Assembly: GCA_049724395.1 (NCBI GenBank)
Contig: JAUGWO010000158.1
Span: 62,001 to 126,000, forward strand
DNA length: 64,000 nt
DNA from: Spongospora subterranea f. sp. subterranea
Lineage: Eukaryota > Endomyxa: Phytomyxea > Phytomyxea > Plasmodiophorida
Reading direction: 5' to 3'
The notes under the pieces were generated by a model. It did not search any database, was not told the origin of the DNA, and was given only the letters and a program-made list of their open reading frames with translations. Made by a program: the position numbers and the translations under genes. Below, in pieces: positions 11,717 to 22,870 of the stretch. Within the stretch, counting starts at the first letter, position 1. The number at the start of each line of letters is the position of its first letter.

Positions 11717-12880
11717 ATGCGCGATTACTTGTTCAAACAAGGTTTCGATCAAGACCGCGGTCGTTATCTTGTTGCCAAGAAATCGATCCCCACAGGAACC
11801 GTTCTCTATTCGTCAGCCCCCCTAGCCAAATCGTTAACAGCCAGCGAAGTGTCAAGACGGTGTTGCCATTGCTGGAATGTATCAACTGGATCGCAACTGC
11901 ACCGCTGTTCTTCCTGTCGATGGGCGTATTTCTGTTCAAAAACCTGTCAAAAGAAATCGTGGTCGATGCATAAATTCGAGTGTAAAGCACTGAATAAGGC
12001 CCGAATTCCTGATAATGTCGCCCCCAACTCAACCATTATCTTATTATTCCGTATAATCTGCCAGAACCCCATCCTGGTTGACCCTTTAGTTGATTTGCGT
12101 CCCAATTGTGATGTTTCGATCGGACGTCTGAAAGATCAGTTTACCCATATGTCGGTTATATTGCTCAGCATGTTGTCCACAATCCATGGTACACACCATC
12201 CATATACGGTGGAATCATTGTCCATTCAGTTTGCCCGTATCGATACCAATTCCTTCACGATTTGTGACGGCGAACTTCAAGGGATCGGTACTGGCCTATA
12301 TCTCCCACCTCTATCGTATGTCAATCATGATTGCGCTCCCAACGCGATCGTCACGTTCAGATTGAATCCCGCTGAAGCAATTCTGAAAACAATACGTCCT
12401 GTGTCAAGCGGATCTGAAATCACAATCGCGTACATTGATATTTGTCAAATCCAACGTGTTCGCCGTCAACAGCTTCAAGAGCGGTATCATTTTGTGTGCG
12501 TTTGCTCATCCTGCACCTCGCTAGAACCCGAAGAGCTACAAACCATTATATCTTCTGCCATCAAAGGAAATGAAAGTTTTTTGCGATGTTTGGATGAGGG
12601 TGATTATCGTGGAGCTGAAGAAGCTTTAGCCGATATCAATCCAGACATCGCTTATAATCACAGCCCTATTCAACTTGGGCTTTGTCATCTAAAACTGGGC
12701 AAGCTTCGCCTGTACTTAAACAAGCGTAGCGCTTATGAATCTCTGGATCTGGCAGCTCGGTTTCTTTCGCAAACGATTGGAGTTCACGACCCGGTCACTG
12801 TTGAAGCCATTCAGCTCGTTGAACAAGCACGTGAAACAACGTCCATCACCAATTTGATAATCAATAAGCAACTTTCTTAG
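11717..12880 (+). CDS. SMYD-type SET and MYND-domain protein methyltransferase
   Basis: Single-exon gene of 387 aa from the ATG at 11717. The MYND zinc finger CCHCWNVSTGSQLHRCSSC...CSKTCQKKSW...HKFEC splits the SET domain, as in SMYD1-3. The SET part shows GTGLYLPPLSYVNHDCAPNA (the NHSC-like motif reads NHDC) and GSEITIAYIDICQ. The post-SET cysteines appear in FVCVCSSC. These enzymes transfer methyl from SAM to lysines in histones or cytosolic proteins. The frame stays open upstream to 11396, but that stretch has no SMYD similarity, so I prefer the later ATG. The asparagine/histidine of the SAM pocket is present; activity is inferred. Confidence 0.88.
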   Translation: MRDYLFKQGFDQDRGRYLVAKKSIPTGTVLYSSAPLAKSLTASEVSRRCCHCWNVSTGSQLHRCSSCRWAYFCSKTCQKKSWSMHKFECKALNKARIPDNVAPNSTIILLFRIICQNPILVDPLVDLRPNCDVSIGRLKDQFTHMSVILLSMLSTIHGTHHPYTVESLSIQFARIDTNSFTICDGELQGIGTGLYLPPLSYVNHDCAPNAIVTFRLNPAEAILKTIRPVSSGSEITIAYIDICQIQRVRRQQLQERYHFVCVCSSCTSLEPEELQTIISSAIKGNESFLRCLDEGDYRGAEEALADINPDIAYNHSPIQLGLCHLKLGKLRLYLNKRSAYESLDLAARFLSQTIGVHDPVTVEAIQLVEQARETTSITNLIINKQLS

Positions 12881-13411
12881 TACTGTTTATCAGCTCGAAC
12901 CCATTTTCATTCCAGTTCTCTCATTTGCTAACGTTCTCCAATATCTACTAGTAGTGGATGACTCAACATTAGCTTTGCTTGTTCACTATTGAAGCAGTTT
13001 TTCGCTTTAATCTTACCCGAATAATCGTCAATAAAGTAATAATGATCTTGGAACAACTAATGGCGTTGTTGCAATTCGGAACTGCAAAGACCCGAGTGTT
13101 TCACAGAGAAGGCCTCCCTGAAACATGTATTACCTTGCCGTAGTGAAACACCAGCCGGCTACCGCCAACCACTTTGTCAGTACTGTAGTGTAACACCTTG
13201 CCGGTCCATATACACCCCTCTCTGTCAATCATGTAACATGCAGTCATGTTGAGCAATAATTGGGATTTTCGCGACTTGAAGTTATAGACCTTCGCATGAC
13301 ACGGTCACTGTGATGATAAAGGGTTCCGCCAGCATGTACTGCCAGACATGAATATAACAGGGCAGCAATTGACCAAATCTTTCGTGGAGCAACGCCAGTT
13401 CCTGGATTCAT
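12881..13411. other. Gap between SMYD and CTC1 genes
   Basis: About 530 bp in which I see no gene. It contains loosely repeated words around 13120-13210 (CTTGCCGTAGTGAAACACC and TGTAGTGTAACACCTTGCCGG), possibly remnants of a degenerate tandem or inverted repeat. No tRNA boxes were recognised. Confidence 0.4.
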
Positions 13412-16400
13412 ATGTTTAACTGGGAACAGGCCATATCGTCGGCTCTTAGAGATAGGGGCGTTACGTGCTGCCGATGCACAGGTTCAGAGCTGTCATTGTG
13501 TACTCGGTTCATTAGTGATTCTTTTCCTGGCGAACCGATCGTTGTCACCGTATTCGATCTGATATCGCGGCTAAGCCCAATCCGAGTAATATTAATTGCA
13601 GCATTGCCAAAATCATTCGTCGTTCATGTTCACGCCAGTGTTTAGTCTGAAGATCGGAACGTTGTCATTATATGTAAATTTGAGTTCGACTCCAGTTCCG
13701 GTTTAGCCAAAGCCTGTGATCATAGTGGATCGGTACTTTCAATTATAACCGCATCTTCACTTTATTTATTTGGTCAATGGGCTATATTACCATCATGGAA
13801 CTTATTGCTCATCAATGACAAGCCATACCTCGAGGTCCTATGGCCCATCAGCCGATTATTACGATGTTAACGGTTGATTTCCAGGTTGACGCGACTGCAG
13901 CCATCCCGATAACCTGCTCCTCAGTTCACATTGAACGGAGCCCGTCAGAGCCTTTCATGACCCTTGAACAATGCTCTCGTCCGCTTCCATCTCATGGTAC
14001 TGTGTCGGTGTCGTTTGTCGTCGCTGCTTTGAGCAGGATGTTCAAGTCGGAAGCCATGTTCTTGATTGAAGCTATCTGCAGTGTGAACAATCATTCGTCT
14101 GCGTTCATCGTTTTTTCCGAGGATTCGCTTAATTATCGTCCATTTATCAAGGTCGGCTCCAGATACAAGTTGTTAAATGCTAGAGTCAAGATTGTCAGAT
14201 ATTCACATGGCAATGAAATGTCTGTTTTGCTAGCAAACTCTAAGAGTCAATTAATAGCATCTCAAGAGCAAACTGATGCGAAGGTGAAGTTCCAAATCTA
14301 TTCCGACAACGTGTTTCCTGAGATGGTTCACTGTACGTTAACATATCAAGGCAAGGTTACAGCTCAATTGTTGGATGGTGTATTCGAACTGGACCACAGC
14401 GTAAATGTGCATTTCACACACTCTCTTCCCTCCTGTCTACATTTTGGTATTGGCGTACGAGTCGGGGCAATTGTGTTGCTGCATAATGTCCATCGAATAT
14501 ATGATGGCGATAGTACCATGATCTTGGGTTTATGCACATACAGCACACTGGAAATTGTCGCTGTAGCGCCATCATTGACACCAAGTATACCATGGCGTCG
14601 TACAGCGATAGCGAAATTTTGTGAACGGCTCAATCTTTCATGGAGCGTTCGTTTATCCCGAACATTGCTAATTTTGAAGGCACAATTTCGGAGCCATTGC
14701 TCTAGTGCAGCGCTGTTTCTTGACAATGGTCGGGGCGGCTGTATCTGTTTAGATATCATTTGTGGTCCCCAACCTTATCCTGTAACTGAATATCAGCGAT
14801 CTCATTTCATTGAATTTGTCAATCATGGCAATTGCAAACTGGTTCCTCATCCAAGTTTATTGTTGAGCCATCCGATTCGTGCTGTCTCGTTCATCGCTGA
14901 CCTCGTAAACATTTTGGAACCAGATATGTCCGAGATGGGCTGTGATCGGGTTATGTGGTCCAAGAACCGCCAATTGTTAAGTGGCATAATATCAACAGAT
15001 CGTAATACTGGAGCATTAATACTGACTGATTCCAAGAAAGGGCGAATCCGGTGCCATGTTTCCGACATCTCCATCAATGCAATTGGCGTGCCAATCGTCA
15101 CCGACAATTTCGGTCTCGTAGATGATGGAGCTATATACGCCATATTCTCGCTTTCATCTTGCACTTTCGTTTCTTCTCCTGCCAAATCTCGCCCTATGGC
15201 ACCAGATCGCTGCACCCTCGCCGGTTGCATTCGGCAAATATTCCCTAGCTCCATCACTTCTACAACTCGTTTCTCTGCTCTGATCGATATGGATCACGAT
15301 AGCTCGTCAAGGGTTATTGTGGTGTTCAGAGGAATGGCTTGTGCAATTGAACCTTATCTCTTTGTTGACGGTTTGTATCGGTTCGTTGGCATTATTCCAC
15401 TAGATGCTGTTGATTGCTCAACCAAAGATTTGAAGATCGGACCGTTTCCTACGTTCATGGCGGATAATGACAGCGAAATTTCTCTCTTGAAGCATCCGGA
15501 TCCCGACTTGTTAGACAGTGTAGATAAGCTTCTTGATGTATCTGTATCAGACAAGGCCCTCAATGCAATTGTTTCACTCAAAGCAGCTGTCGTTGAAAAA
15601 GTAATTCGTCCGGATTGTTCGATGCAGAATTCGGCAACCTTAGTCTTAACGCTTCAAAGCTTGGACTCTATTCAAACTTTACACGCTTACATACCGGTCG
15701 ATCTTCGTCGTCTTCCACTGAATGTATTAATTGGGCGGACCGTTAATGTGTATCGAATTTTTCGCCATATCACGAAAATTGGGAAAGTTTGCCTTTCTGG
15801 TTCATCTGAGACCGTGTTGTTCGTACCAGATCAGTGCAGTTCACTTCCCCAACCGACAAGTTCTCGTGATTATTACTCAGATATCACAACAACATCACTA
15901 CAATCAATACGGTCGTATTGCTATGCAACTGTAACTTCTCGAATTTTTCGCATTGTCGCTCGTATTGCGTTTATTACTTCCTTAACACTGCAATGGGCTC
16001 CGTCAAACGATCATGAAATCAGTTCGTTCAAGCTGTCTACTGTAATTGACGATGGGAGTGGTCAGGCGACTTTAATGTTGGAGGGCGAGTTCTGCATGGG
16101 CTGTCGTTCCACACATTGACGAAAACTTAATGAAAAAGCTTCGTGGATCTTCGGACGCAAACCGAAATTTCCACTATACAATTAATCGCCCTGTGGATTC
16201 CTCCTCCAAATCGAGAGATGACCCCAATGGTAATGGGTTTATCCAAGAGCTTTCTGAGTTGTTCATCAACAAGGCTCATCGAGATCTTATAGTCTACGCC
16301 AGAGCATTATTCCCAGAAAATACAAGCGCGAGGGCTGATATCGGTACACAACCGCCTTGGAAAAATTTGGAAGTGATGATCGGAAAATCACACTTTTCGA

Positions 16401-16501
16401 CGGTGGCTCTTCCTAGGCTGCAACTATCCTGTATCTCAGTTAAAAAGGCATCGGTGCAATGCGAAGCATTTAGGCTGTTGATGAAACAATCACGTTTTTG
16501 A
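13412..16501 (+). CDS. CTC1: CTC1, large subunit of the CST telomere-replication complex (one-base frame break)
   Basis: CST (CTC1-STN1-TEN1) binds single-stranded DNA and helps DNA polymerase alpha fill in telomere C-strands. Exons 13412..13585, 13646..13865 and 13925..16501. With one base removed near 16081-16089 (GAGGGCGAG) the product is 989 aa. The N-terminal SIITASSLYLFGQWAILPSW and VSFVVAALSRMF...FLIEAI resemble the OB-rich CTC1 N-terminal half. IDDGSGQATLML matches the last OB fold. The extreme C-terminus has FSTVALPRLQLSCISVKK, close to the human end (PRLRLSCLSIRE). That end lies in a different frame from the bulk, so the break is a sequence error, a lesion or a frameshift. The gene converges on NAGK. 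Confidence 0.75.
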
Positions 16502-16622
16502 ACACCGGCGTTTATTGTATATTTGTATCAAAGCTATTTAGTTGAACCCATACATCCGCCTAATTTGATTTATTTAATTTGCTGGGACAATCTATTTAAT
16601 GAATACATCGATTTGTGCACGT

Positions 16623-17732
16623 TCATAAATGTTTTGCATCTAAATAAGTACGTCTGGCGAATAACGTGACGCCCTGCGCTGGGCTTAGCTTTGGAATGAT
16701 GGATATGTGAGGAACCTCGAGTATCTCTAGTTGAGCTTCGAACAGGTTCCGCATGATTTCCTGCTTCCACAGGGACCCGACTAAAACCAGAGACCGAGGC
16801 GGACCTCCTAGCCATCCCATTTTTCTTGCCACAGTTTGGACAGTTGTCGCCATTGATTGAACTTGTTTGTCGATTATCATTCGGGCAACAGAATCACCAT
16901 TCTCCCTGGCTTCAAACACTAATGGGGCCAAAGCAGCAATTTCTCGCCATTCCCTATTGCCGTCTTTATACATCCAAGGAATGATTTCTTTTTGAAATGT
17001 CCCAGGTGTCCAGTTTAACGCAGTTTCTATCATAGCGATCAACTGGGTGTCAGGCCCTCTGCCATCTATAGCGCGACATCCTGCCACAAGAGCTTCTGTT
17101 CCAATCGCATGTCCAGAGCCATAATTTCCTAACAGGGGCCCCCAGCCTCCAGCACTTTCTTGATGTCTTCCATCTACGGCCATGCTGAACAGCGGATTAG
17201 AGCGTAAAACGGGAATGTCAAGGCCATTCGATACCAGTTCGATCCAGTCCCGGCTATCAAAGCGAATCCTGACTGGTCACAAAAAAAATCATAAGACAAT
17301 GAAATACGAGTCCCGCGAAGCCATTACGAGTTCTCCGTCGGTTCCAGATGTAATAGCGGCTACAACGTCGTTGAATACCTAGATTCACGTATAAGTCCCC
17401 AACGGTTGGCTAAAATGTTGCTCAACCTCAATAGTTGCTTTTGGAAAGTGAGTGCTAATCCAACATTTCACCATTTCTGCGTCTTCTTTACTATGGACCC
17501 CGCTAATTCCCGCTGCCACCGCAACCACAGTATACTTCTCACCAATACCAGCAATGGCAGCAGTAATCACGTCATTGATAGCTTGACGAGCAAGGTCTTC
17601 CCCGACAGAGTTCCAGTTCGACGCAGCTCCTGTGGTTTCAAATATAAAAGTTTTGTCGCTGACCTTGATCACTGATAATTTAGTGGTGCTGCCGCCTCCA
17701 TCAATACCGATGCAAACATCACATGAAGACAT
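16623..17732 (-). CDS. NAGK: N-acetylglucosamine kinase (NAGK / BadF-BadG family)
   Basis: ASKHA-fold sugar kinase that phosphorylates salvaged N-acetylglucosamine. Minus-strand exons 17427..17732, 17328..17378, 17235..17272 and 16623..17184 give 318 aa; introns are 48, 55 and 50 nt and every phase fits. GIDGGGSTTKLSVI is the phosphate-1 motif, FNDVVAAITSGTDGEL the connector, IAGTGSNC the adenosine/sugar region, and GGWGPLLGNYGSGHAIG the family signature. GGPPRSLVLVGSLW is the last ATP-binding segment. It ends tail-to-tail with CTC1, with 121 bp between stops. N-acetylmannosamine kinase activity is an alternative within the family. Confidence 0.9.
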
Positions 17733-18811
17733 TGTTGATAATAACGACAGCAAATGCGGGCCTGATACAATTTAGACTCAATTTGGGGTAACAAATGTTC
17801 AAGTCCGTCCCAGTCAGTTGTCTGTCTCTCTCTAATCATTATCAAAGACCGGGGCCATGTTACTTTATCTGCTACTGTATGTAGCGAGATAAATCTTGTC
17901 CGTAGTCGTAACATGGCTGGATGTCGTCAATCGGTTGTCGGTGCGTTCCTGGGTTGAAAATTCGGGTGGCATATCTGCCGCTGCATTATCATGTTCATCG
18001 CCAAATTGGTCCTCTTCGTCACTGCAGACGTTGCCTGTTTGGGACATCTTCGCCCATTTCAGCCTCCAAGCGTTTTCTAAAGCCCGTATTTTTGGCTTTA
18101 GCTGAATACCAGTACATGGGCGAGGCAGACAGGTCTCTCATGCATTCTCTGTGTCGGCGATCTGGCGAAACACCAACGCAGCAAAGTTCCAGTGATCCCG
18201 AAGTTTTGAAGCAGAGTTTCTAGAACCGGAAACTTTTACGAACAACGGCATCCGTTTGTACCTTGCGGTACGTGCTGCAGCGGCCAGTGCGGCATTCCAC
18301 TTCGTCGACACGCATGAGGGATTCTTGCGCTTACGCGCCGCCCCCAGCCTTTCTCCAGAGGCACCTGATGAAGGCTATAACTATCAGTCTACACCCGAAT
18401 GGCCGAATGGAGACGTTCATTATGAGTTATTCAAACACGTTTCTGATAGTGTGATCAAATCTCGCATGCCAGTGAAGTTTTGTCATCGTAGAAGAGCACG
18501 CCGCCTTTGACAGAAACGTGACAACAGAAAGCTCCGTTTTGAGTGTGTACTTTCCACGGTGGCTCTCCGGATTCGTAATCATACATGCAGTAGCGATTTC
18601 AGATTTGAGTGTGTAATTGTGCGTGGCCTCTGAGTGTGTACACACTAAAATATAGCTATCCCTTGTTTAATTACTGGCCAAATGCGAATATAATTCTGGG
18701 AAACTGTATTCCTCGAAAGCGACCAGTCTATTAACGCTTGATATGTATTAACGTTTTCGTTGTGATCGAGATATGCCAGTTCATTGCATTTCCTGCCCGG
18801 CAAGCATCCAG
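17733..18811. other. Region with unresolved coding potential on both strands
   Basis: About 1.1 kb between NAGK and the heat-shock gene. On the minus strand 18230-17868 a long frame contains SASPMYWYSAKAKNTGFRKR and, after a possible 48-nt intron (about 17993-18040), ADMPPEFSTQERTDNRL, ending at 17868; this looks like a small basic protein. On the plus strand 18250-18510 is open with AAASAAFHFVDTHEGFLRL and no stop. I cannot decide between them and recognise no family. From 18510 to 18811 I see nothing. Confidence 0.3.
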
Positions 18812-19460
18812 TTACTGAATTTCGATTCTCTTCACGTTGCTTGGCTCGGGTTTCAACTTCGGTAGACGCAGAGATAGCACCCCATCGACATATTGCGAAG
18901 ATATATTCTGCATATCAATGTTGTCTGGAAGGCGCATCGAGCGAATAGCGCGACCATAACGACGCTCGCGAATACGGTTCGTGGCCTCGTCGCGAGTTTT
19001 TTCTTCTTCGCGATGACATTCTATTTCCAAAACATCGCCCGATATTCTTATATTAAAGTTCGACTTGTCCATTCCGGGAACATCAGCATTTAGGATCATT
19101 TCTTTATCTGTCTCCGTCACGTCAAGTGGAAGGTCCTAGGACACAGCCGACTTTTACCACGATAGTTGATTTACGAGAATTATCACCTACCACGATAGGC
19201 GCGTTAAGGTCGCTGGTCGTAGCGGTCCATGGAGAAAGCCAATTCGATCCCCCTACAGTCGATGGGGTCGACAACGCCGTCGATCCAGGTGACAACGTCG
19301 ATAATAATGGCAGAATAGGCGTGGTCATGTCGATAGATCTTGAGCTCTGAAATGGATCATGAGAAAACGGATCTCCCAGTGTGTCAAACATGTTTGTGAA
19401 TTCATTTAGCCGACGTCGAAGATCTGAAAACTGTCTATCAAAAGACTGACGTCCTAGCAT
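18812..19460 (-). CDS. Small heat-shock protein (Hsp20 / alpha-crystallin)
   Basis: ATP-independent chaperone that holds unfolding proteins. Two minus-strand exons, 19191..19460 and 18812..19135, with a 55-nt phase-0 intron, give 197 aa. A variable Ser/Pro-rich N-terminal arm (MLGRQSFDRQFSDLRRRLNE...) precedes the alpha-crystallin domain LPLDVTETDKEMILNADVPG, NFNIRISGDVLEIECHREEE, RYGRAIRSMRLPDNIDMQ and YVDGVLSLRLPKL. The GVL motif and the C-terminal IEIQ extension (I-x-I-like) needed for oligomerisation are present. An intronless decayed copy sits 690 bp upstream in the opposite orientation. Confidence 0.93.
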
Positions 19461-20150
19461 TTCTACTCGATGATCTGTTAATCGACAATGCAGCCCGCAA
19501 AGTGTTAAATTGAAGAATGAACAAACGGATAATCAATAATCAGTGATGAACAGTTCGGCCCATCAAAGTCCGATGAATCTGGTCTGTGCCAACCGTTTTT
19601 TACGTCCTAATCCGACCCCAATGAGTGATAACAAAACAAGTCTACTGGGTGCCACTCAGAAAACAGCCCTGATTTGGCGGCGTGTAAATCTAATTGTGAA
19701 TAAACTTGATATGTCTTGTTCTGTGTGGACCACTATCAAGTCCATAAAGCGGATGTGCCGTTGAATGCCTTTTTTTTTCGGGTGTGAGGCATTGAATGTT
19801 TTAAAGTGTGAAAACGTCAATATGGGATCAACGAAATCGCCTTCAAAACTTTTCTAAGACTCACTGGTCGACACTGATGATAGGGCTTCAGTGATTCTTG
19901 GCAACCCACAAAATGTCGTTGTTACGACATGAAAACACTTATTAGAGTTTTGATCTGTGATTGGATCGGCCAAATGATGTTGAGGAGGTTATGTCCAAAT
20001 GGCTGGTAAATACCGTTTTCAGGGCAGAAAAAAGATGATGAATGGTTACTGGCGAACTGGGCTGAGACTAGTCTGAAATGCTTTGAACGAAACACACGTT
20101 CCGGCGGTTAGCTCACGTCACAATCATTACAGCCCATTTTTGAAGCACTG

Positions 20151-20630
20151 TTGGACCGTCAACCCTTTGATACACAAATTCTGATTTTGCCTTCGGCGAG
20201 AACAATGTACAAACATGATTGCCTTGGATCATTAGAAAAAATTATAAGCGCACCGTTTACCGGACTGCATCCGAATTTAACGGCATTTCGACGACTCACT
20301 TTGGTTTTCGCCAATCGGTACCACCTGCGACTGGCGATGTTTTCCTCATGGGTTTTCCGTTTGAAGTGGAGAATATCAGATAAAGAGATGACTCTCAAAG
20401 CGGATGTTCCTGACTGGATAAGTTCAACAGAAGAGTCCCTGGCGATATATTGGAAGTTGAATATCATCAGAGAACTCTCGCAACCAGGTCATGATATTGT
20501 CGTGCTGCGAGCGTCGTTCCCTCAGGACAGCAAAATACAGCTTCTCATTACGTCAATATATGGTTGTCCCCTTGCATCTAAAAAATACCAAAGCTGACCC
20601 AAGCAACAAATCAAGAGAATTGAAGTACAG
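20151..20630 (+). pseudogene. Intronless decayed copy of the neighbouring Hsp20 gene
   Basis: The plus strand matches the coding strand of the 18812-19460 gene over nearly its full length. The start resembles its first codons but has TTG instead of ATG (TTGGACCGTCAACCCTTTGA). GATAAAGAGATGACTCTC matches the DKEMIL codons, GGCGATATATTGGAAGTTGA the GDVLEIE codons, and CCAAGCAACAAATCAAGAGA the 3' end. Frame breaks are present, for example TAA just before DKEM. Where the parent has its 55-nt intron, the copy runs straight from the exon-1 end to the exon-2 start, so it looks like a retrocopy or an intron-loss duplicate. Confidence 0.75.
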
Positions 20631-20669
20631 TAAGTGGATCGTTTTTATAGGGAGACATTTCATAAATCA

Positions 20670-21681
20670 TTAAAATGTTGAGGCGATCTTGGAGAAATCA
20701 TGGGCTTCGTGTTTGAGACTTGAATCCTGGCATTTCGATAACATCGAAATATCAACATTTACCAAACTATATGGCCTGCAAGGTTCTGAATCACTTCCTG
20801 CAAAATTCCCATCTTTAAGAAATAAACTCTCCGACGATGACATAGATGTATTTGGTGATAGAACCGACGAAGAAGCGAGCGAATTACATAATCCGTCACG
20901 TTTAGGAATCTGCACAGTAGACTTAAGTAAATCGAAGAGATCGTGAATAAATGGCGCTTCAGTTTTGCTAAATTTGGCGACCTCCACTAATGCTGATGCA
21001 GAACACTGGCGAACCTTCCGTTTCGTGTGTTCCACCTACATTTCCAGATCAACTTCTTTCATTGACTCAATGATTACCATCATACTTTCTTAGCAACAGT
21101 TTTCACGAACCGCATTTCAATGATCTCAACAACTTGAGCTGGAAGAAAAGACCAATTTACCATATCCCTTATCACTTGTAATTCGTTTGAATGCAGAGCA
21201 GCTGTGGCAACCTAGTCATGAATTTTCACATTGATTTGCGCAAGTTTGATTTGAAACCTACGTATTTATCTGATCCAACCCTCAAGAACCTCATTGCGGC
21301 GGAATGGTCGACCAAGGCTCGCCTCCCTAACTCATGAATTGCGTCTTTTACAGGACTTGCCAACTGGAAGTGAATGAAACTGATATCTCTTTCTGGAATA
21401 AGCAGAATTGGTTCATCTTTTCTGGTCCTTTTACTGGCTCCGTTCACGTGGTTTTCTGCTGTTTCCCGCTTTTCAATACGTTCAACGCGAAGCACTAGCT
21501 GTTGCAGGCGATCATCGTAAGTGGTTAAAAATTTCTCCATTCTCGCCGCCAACTCTGAAACATGCTCGGTTATAGCACAGATTGCCACTTTCTGGGCTTC
21601 TAATTGTTGCAGCGCCTGATCAGGAATCGGTGCGTTGGAGTTCGAGATTTCAAGTGGATTTGGCGATTGACCTTCCATCAT
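20670..21681 (-). CDS. Coiled-coil protein with BRK1/HSBP-like N-terminus
   Basis: Minus-strand exons 21262..21681, 21086..21211 and 20670..21035 give 303 aa with two 50-nt introns in phase. Residues about 18-65 (ALQQLEAQKVAICAITEHV, LAARMEKFLTTYDDRLQQL, RVERIEKRE) form a heptad-like coil reminiscent of BRK1 or WASHC3, where one subunit coil sits in a regulatory actin complex. The middle (DISFIHFQLASPVKDAIHEL, VIRDMVNWSFLPAQVVEIIE) is helical and the last 80 residues are Ser-rich and probably disordered. The length is far above BRK1 (about 75 aa), so the resemblance may be only structural. No function assigned. Confidence 0.6.
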
Positions 21682-22200
21682 AGAATATGAGGTTGCTGTC
21701 GTTATGGACCTTCAGTCGCCGCAATATGTATGGATTATGTAGCGCCATGTCAATCCCACCCTGTACATGATTCACTCCATCACCGCTAGAGTATTGTTAC
21801 CTATACGATACCGGCGATTTTACTGACAGTCTCAATTTGTAGCATCCAGCTGCTTTGCGATATTCGTTGGGACAGTCGAAAACTACTGTATATGCATTGG
21901 TAGTTTTGCAATTGTGAGGTAGGACACTTGACAAAACGCAGCAGTAGATGTTGGATCTAGCAAAAATACCGTTCACGTGATTTCAATACAAAACGGAGAA
22001 CGGGGTTGCAGGTTGCACATTTTTCCACGGAGTTACAACCCAGCACAACCCAAACCCTTCCCCACCTACAATATTGTGTGTACCTGCGACGGTTCCAAAC
22101 TGTCTGGTGCCCCATCGTCACACGGGTACACACACATCTCTCACCAGCAACGTGTTGGCCAAGTTACCCTCTTGGATCATTTGTCCATGAATCGGCAAGA
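21682..22200. other. Gap upstream of transposon remains
   Basis: No gene recognised. The plus strand from 21977 stays open into the transposase relic but the first part (proline and serine rich) shows no transposase motif. Confidence 0.4.
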
Positions 22201-22372
22201 TTTTTCCGTCGTGATGGCGTCCATAAATTCTGCTGTCCAATACGCGATTGTTGTGTTGCAAGCCTCGGTACAGGAGTATAAATTTCAGTTTTGTGCTGAC
22301 GGGCGTTCCTCAAGAGCGCTTCGTTCCAAGCGATTTAAGATCAGGCAAAGCCAATTTGGTTCGGCTTCCGGT

Positions 22373-22503
22373 GATGAAGCCTGCCATAACGCTTGGTATC
22401 GGGATTGTTTCAGATGCTCAAAGACCAGCCTTGACTTTATTGTTGAGCTCATAAAAGAGAACTAGGAGCCTGTGAATCTTGCTCTTGGATTCAATACACA
22501 TTT
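22373..22503 (+). repeat. Left arm of inverted duplication
   Basis: Matches the reverse complement of 22726-22855 at roughly 90 percent by eye, for example TATCGGGATTGTTTCAGATG here and its complement at 22810-22835. The arms are separated by about 220 bp and both carry transposase-coding sequence. Confidence 0.85.
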
Positions 22504-22725
22504 GGACATCGAGTGGCGTGCAGCAGTGGCAAGGCATTATTTCACACATTCATCATCGTTCGTTGATTCTGCCAAAACATTTGGAATGAGCAAGTCGTCT
22601 GCATGGAGATATATTGATCAGAATGTACTGGTCAATTGTGTTGGCCCACAAGTAATCAATTTGCCCAAACAAGATCCCGAATGGTTGCAGATCAACCATC
22701 GATAATGAATGTGTGAAATATTCCG

Positions 22726-22855
22726 AAATGTGTATTGAATCCAAGAGCAAGATTCACACGTTCCCAGTTCTCTTTTATGAGCTCAACAATAAAGTCAAAG
22801 CTGGTCTTTGAGCATCTGAAACAATCCCGATACTAAGTGTTATGGCAGGTTCATC
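22726..22855 (-). repeat. Right arm of inverted duplication
   Basis: Reverse-complement copy of 22373-22503. Relative to the left arm it has the intact TGG codon. Just inside the arm about 30 bp is missing, and weaker similarity continues to about 22680. Confidence 0.85.
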
Positions 22856-22870
22856 CGACGGATAAATCTT

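Larger units (their letters stand above)
22200..22870 (+). mobile_element. PIF/Harbinger-like DDE transposase relic with inverted duplication
   Basis: Plus-strand frames read SSRALRSKRFKIRQSQFG, WYRDCFRCSKTSLDFIVELI and, after an in-frame TAG, WRAAVARHYFTHSSSFVDSA and KTFGMSKSSAWRYI. This is the pattern of the N-terminal helices of DDE_Tnp_4 (PIF/Harbinger) transposases: a 'FRxSKxSFDxLVELI' segment followed by a helix-turn-helix of the 'YREVAELFGVSKSTV' type. No DDE catalytic part remains. The 22373-22503 stretch is repeated in reverse at 22726-22855; in that copy the TAG codon reads TGG, so it keeps the older version. The element is dead and rearranged. Confidence 0.65.

Noticed and set aside
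13840-13924. ATG at 13840 as the CTC1 start.
   Set aside because: It lies just upstream of a good intron (13866-13924) that connects to conserved upstream exons.
14364-15257. Long minus-strand ORFs inside CTC1 (14759-14364 and 15257-14847).
   Set aside because: They are antisense to a conserved coding exon and show no domain; they follow from codon bias.
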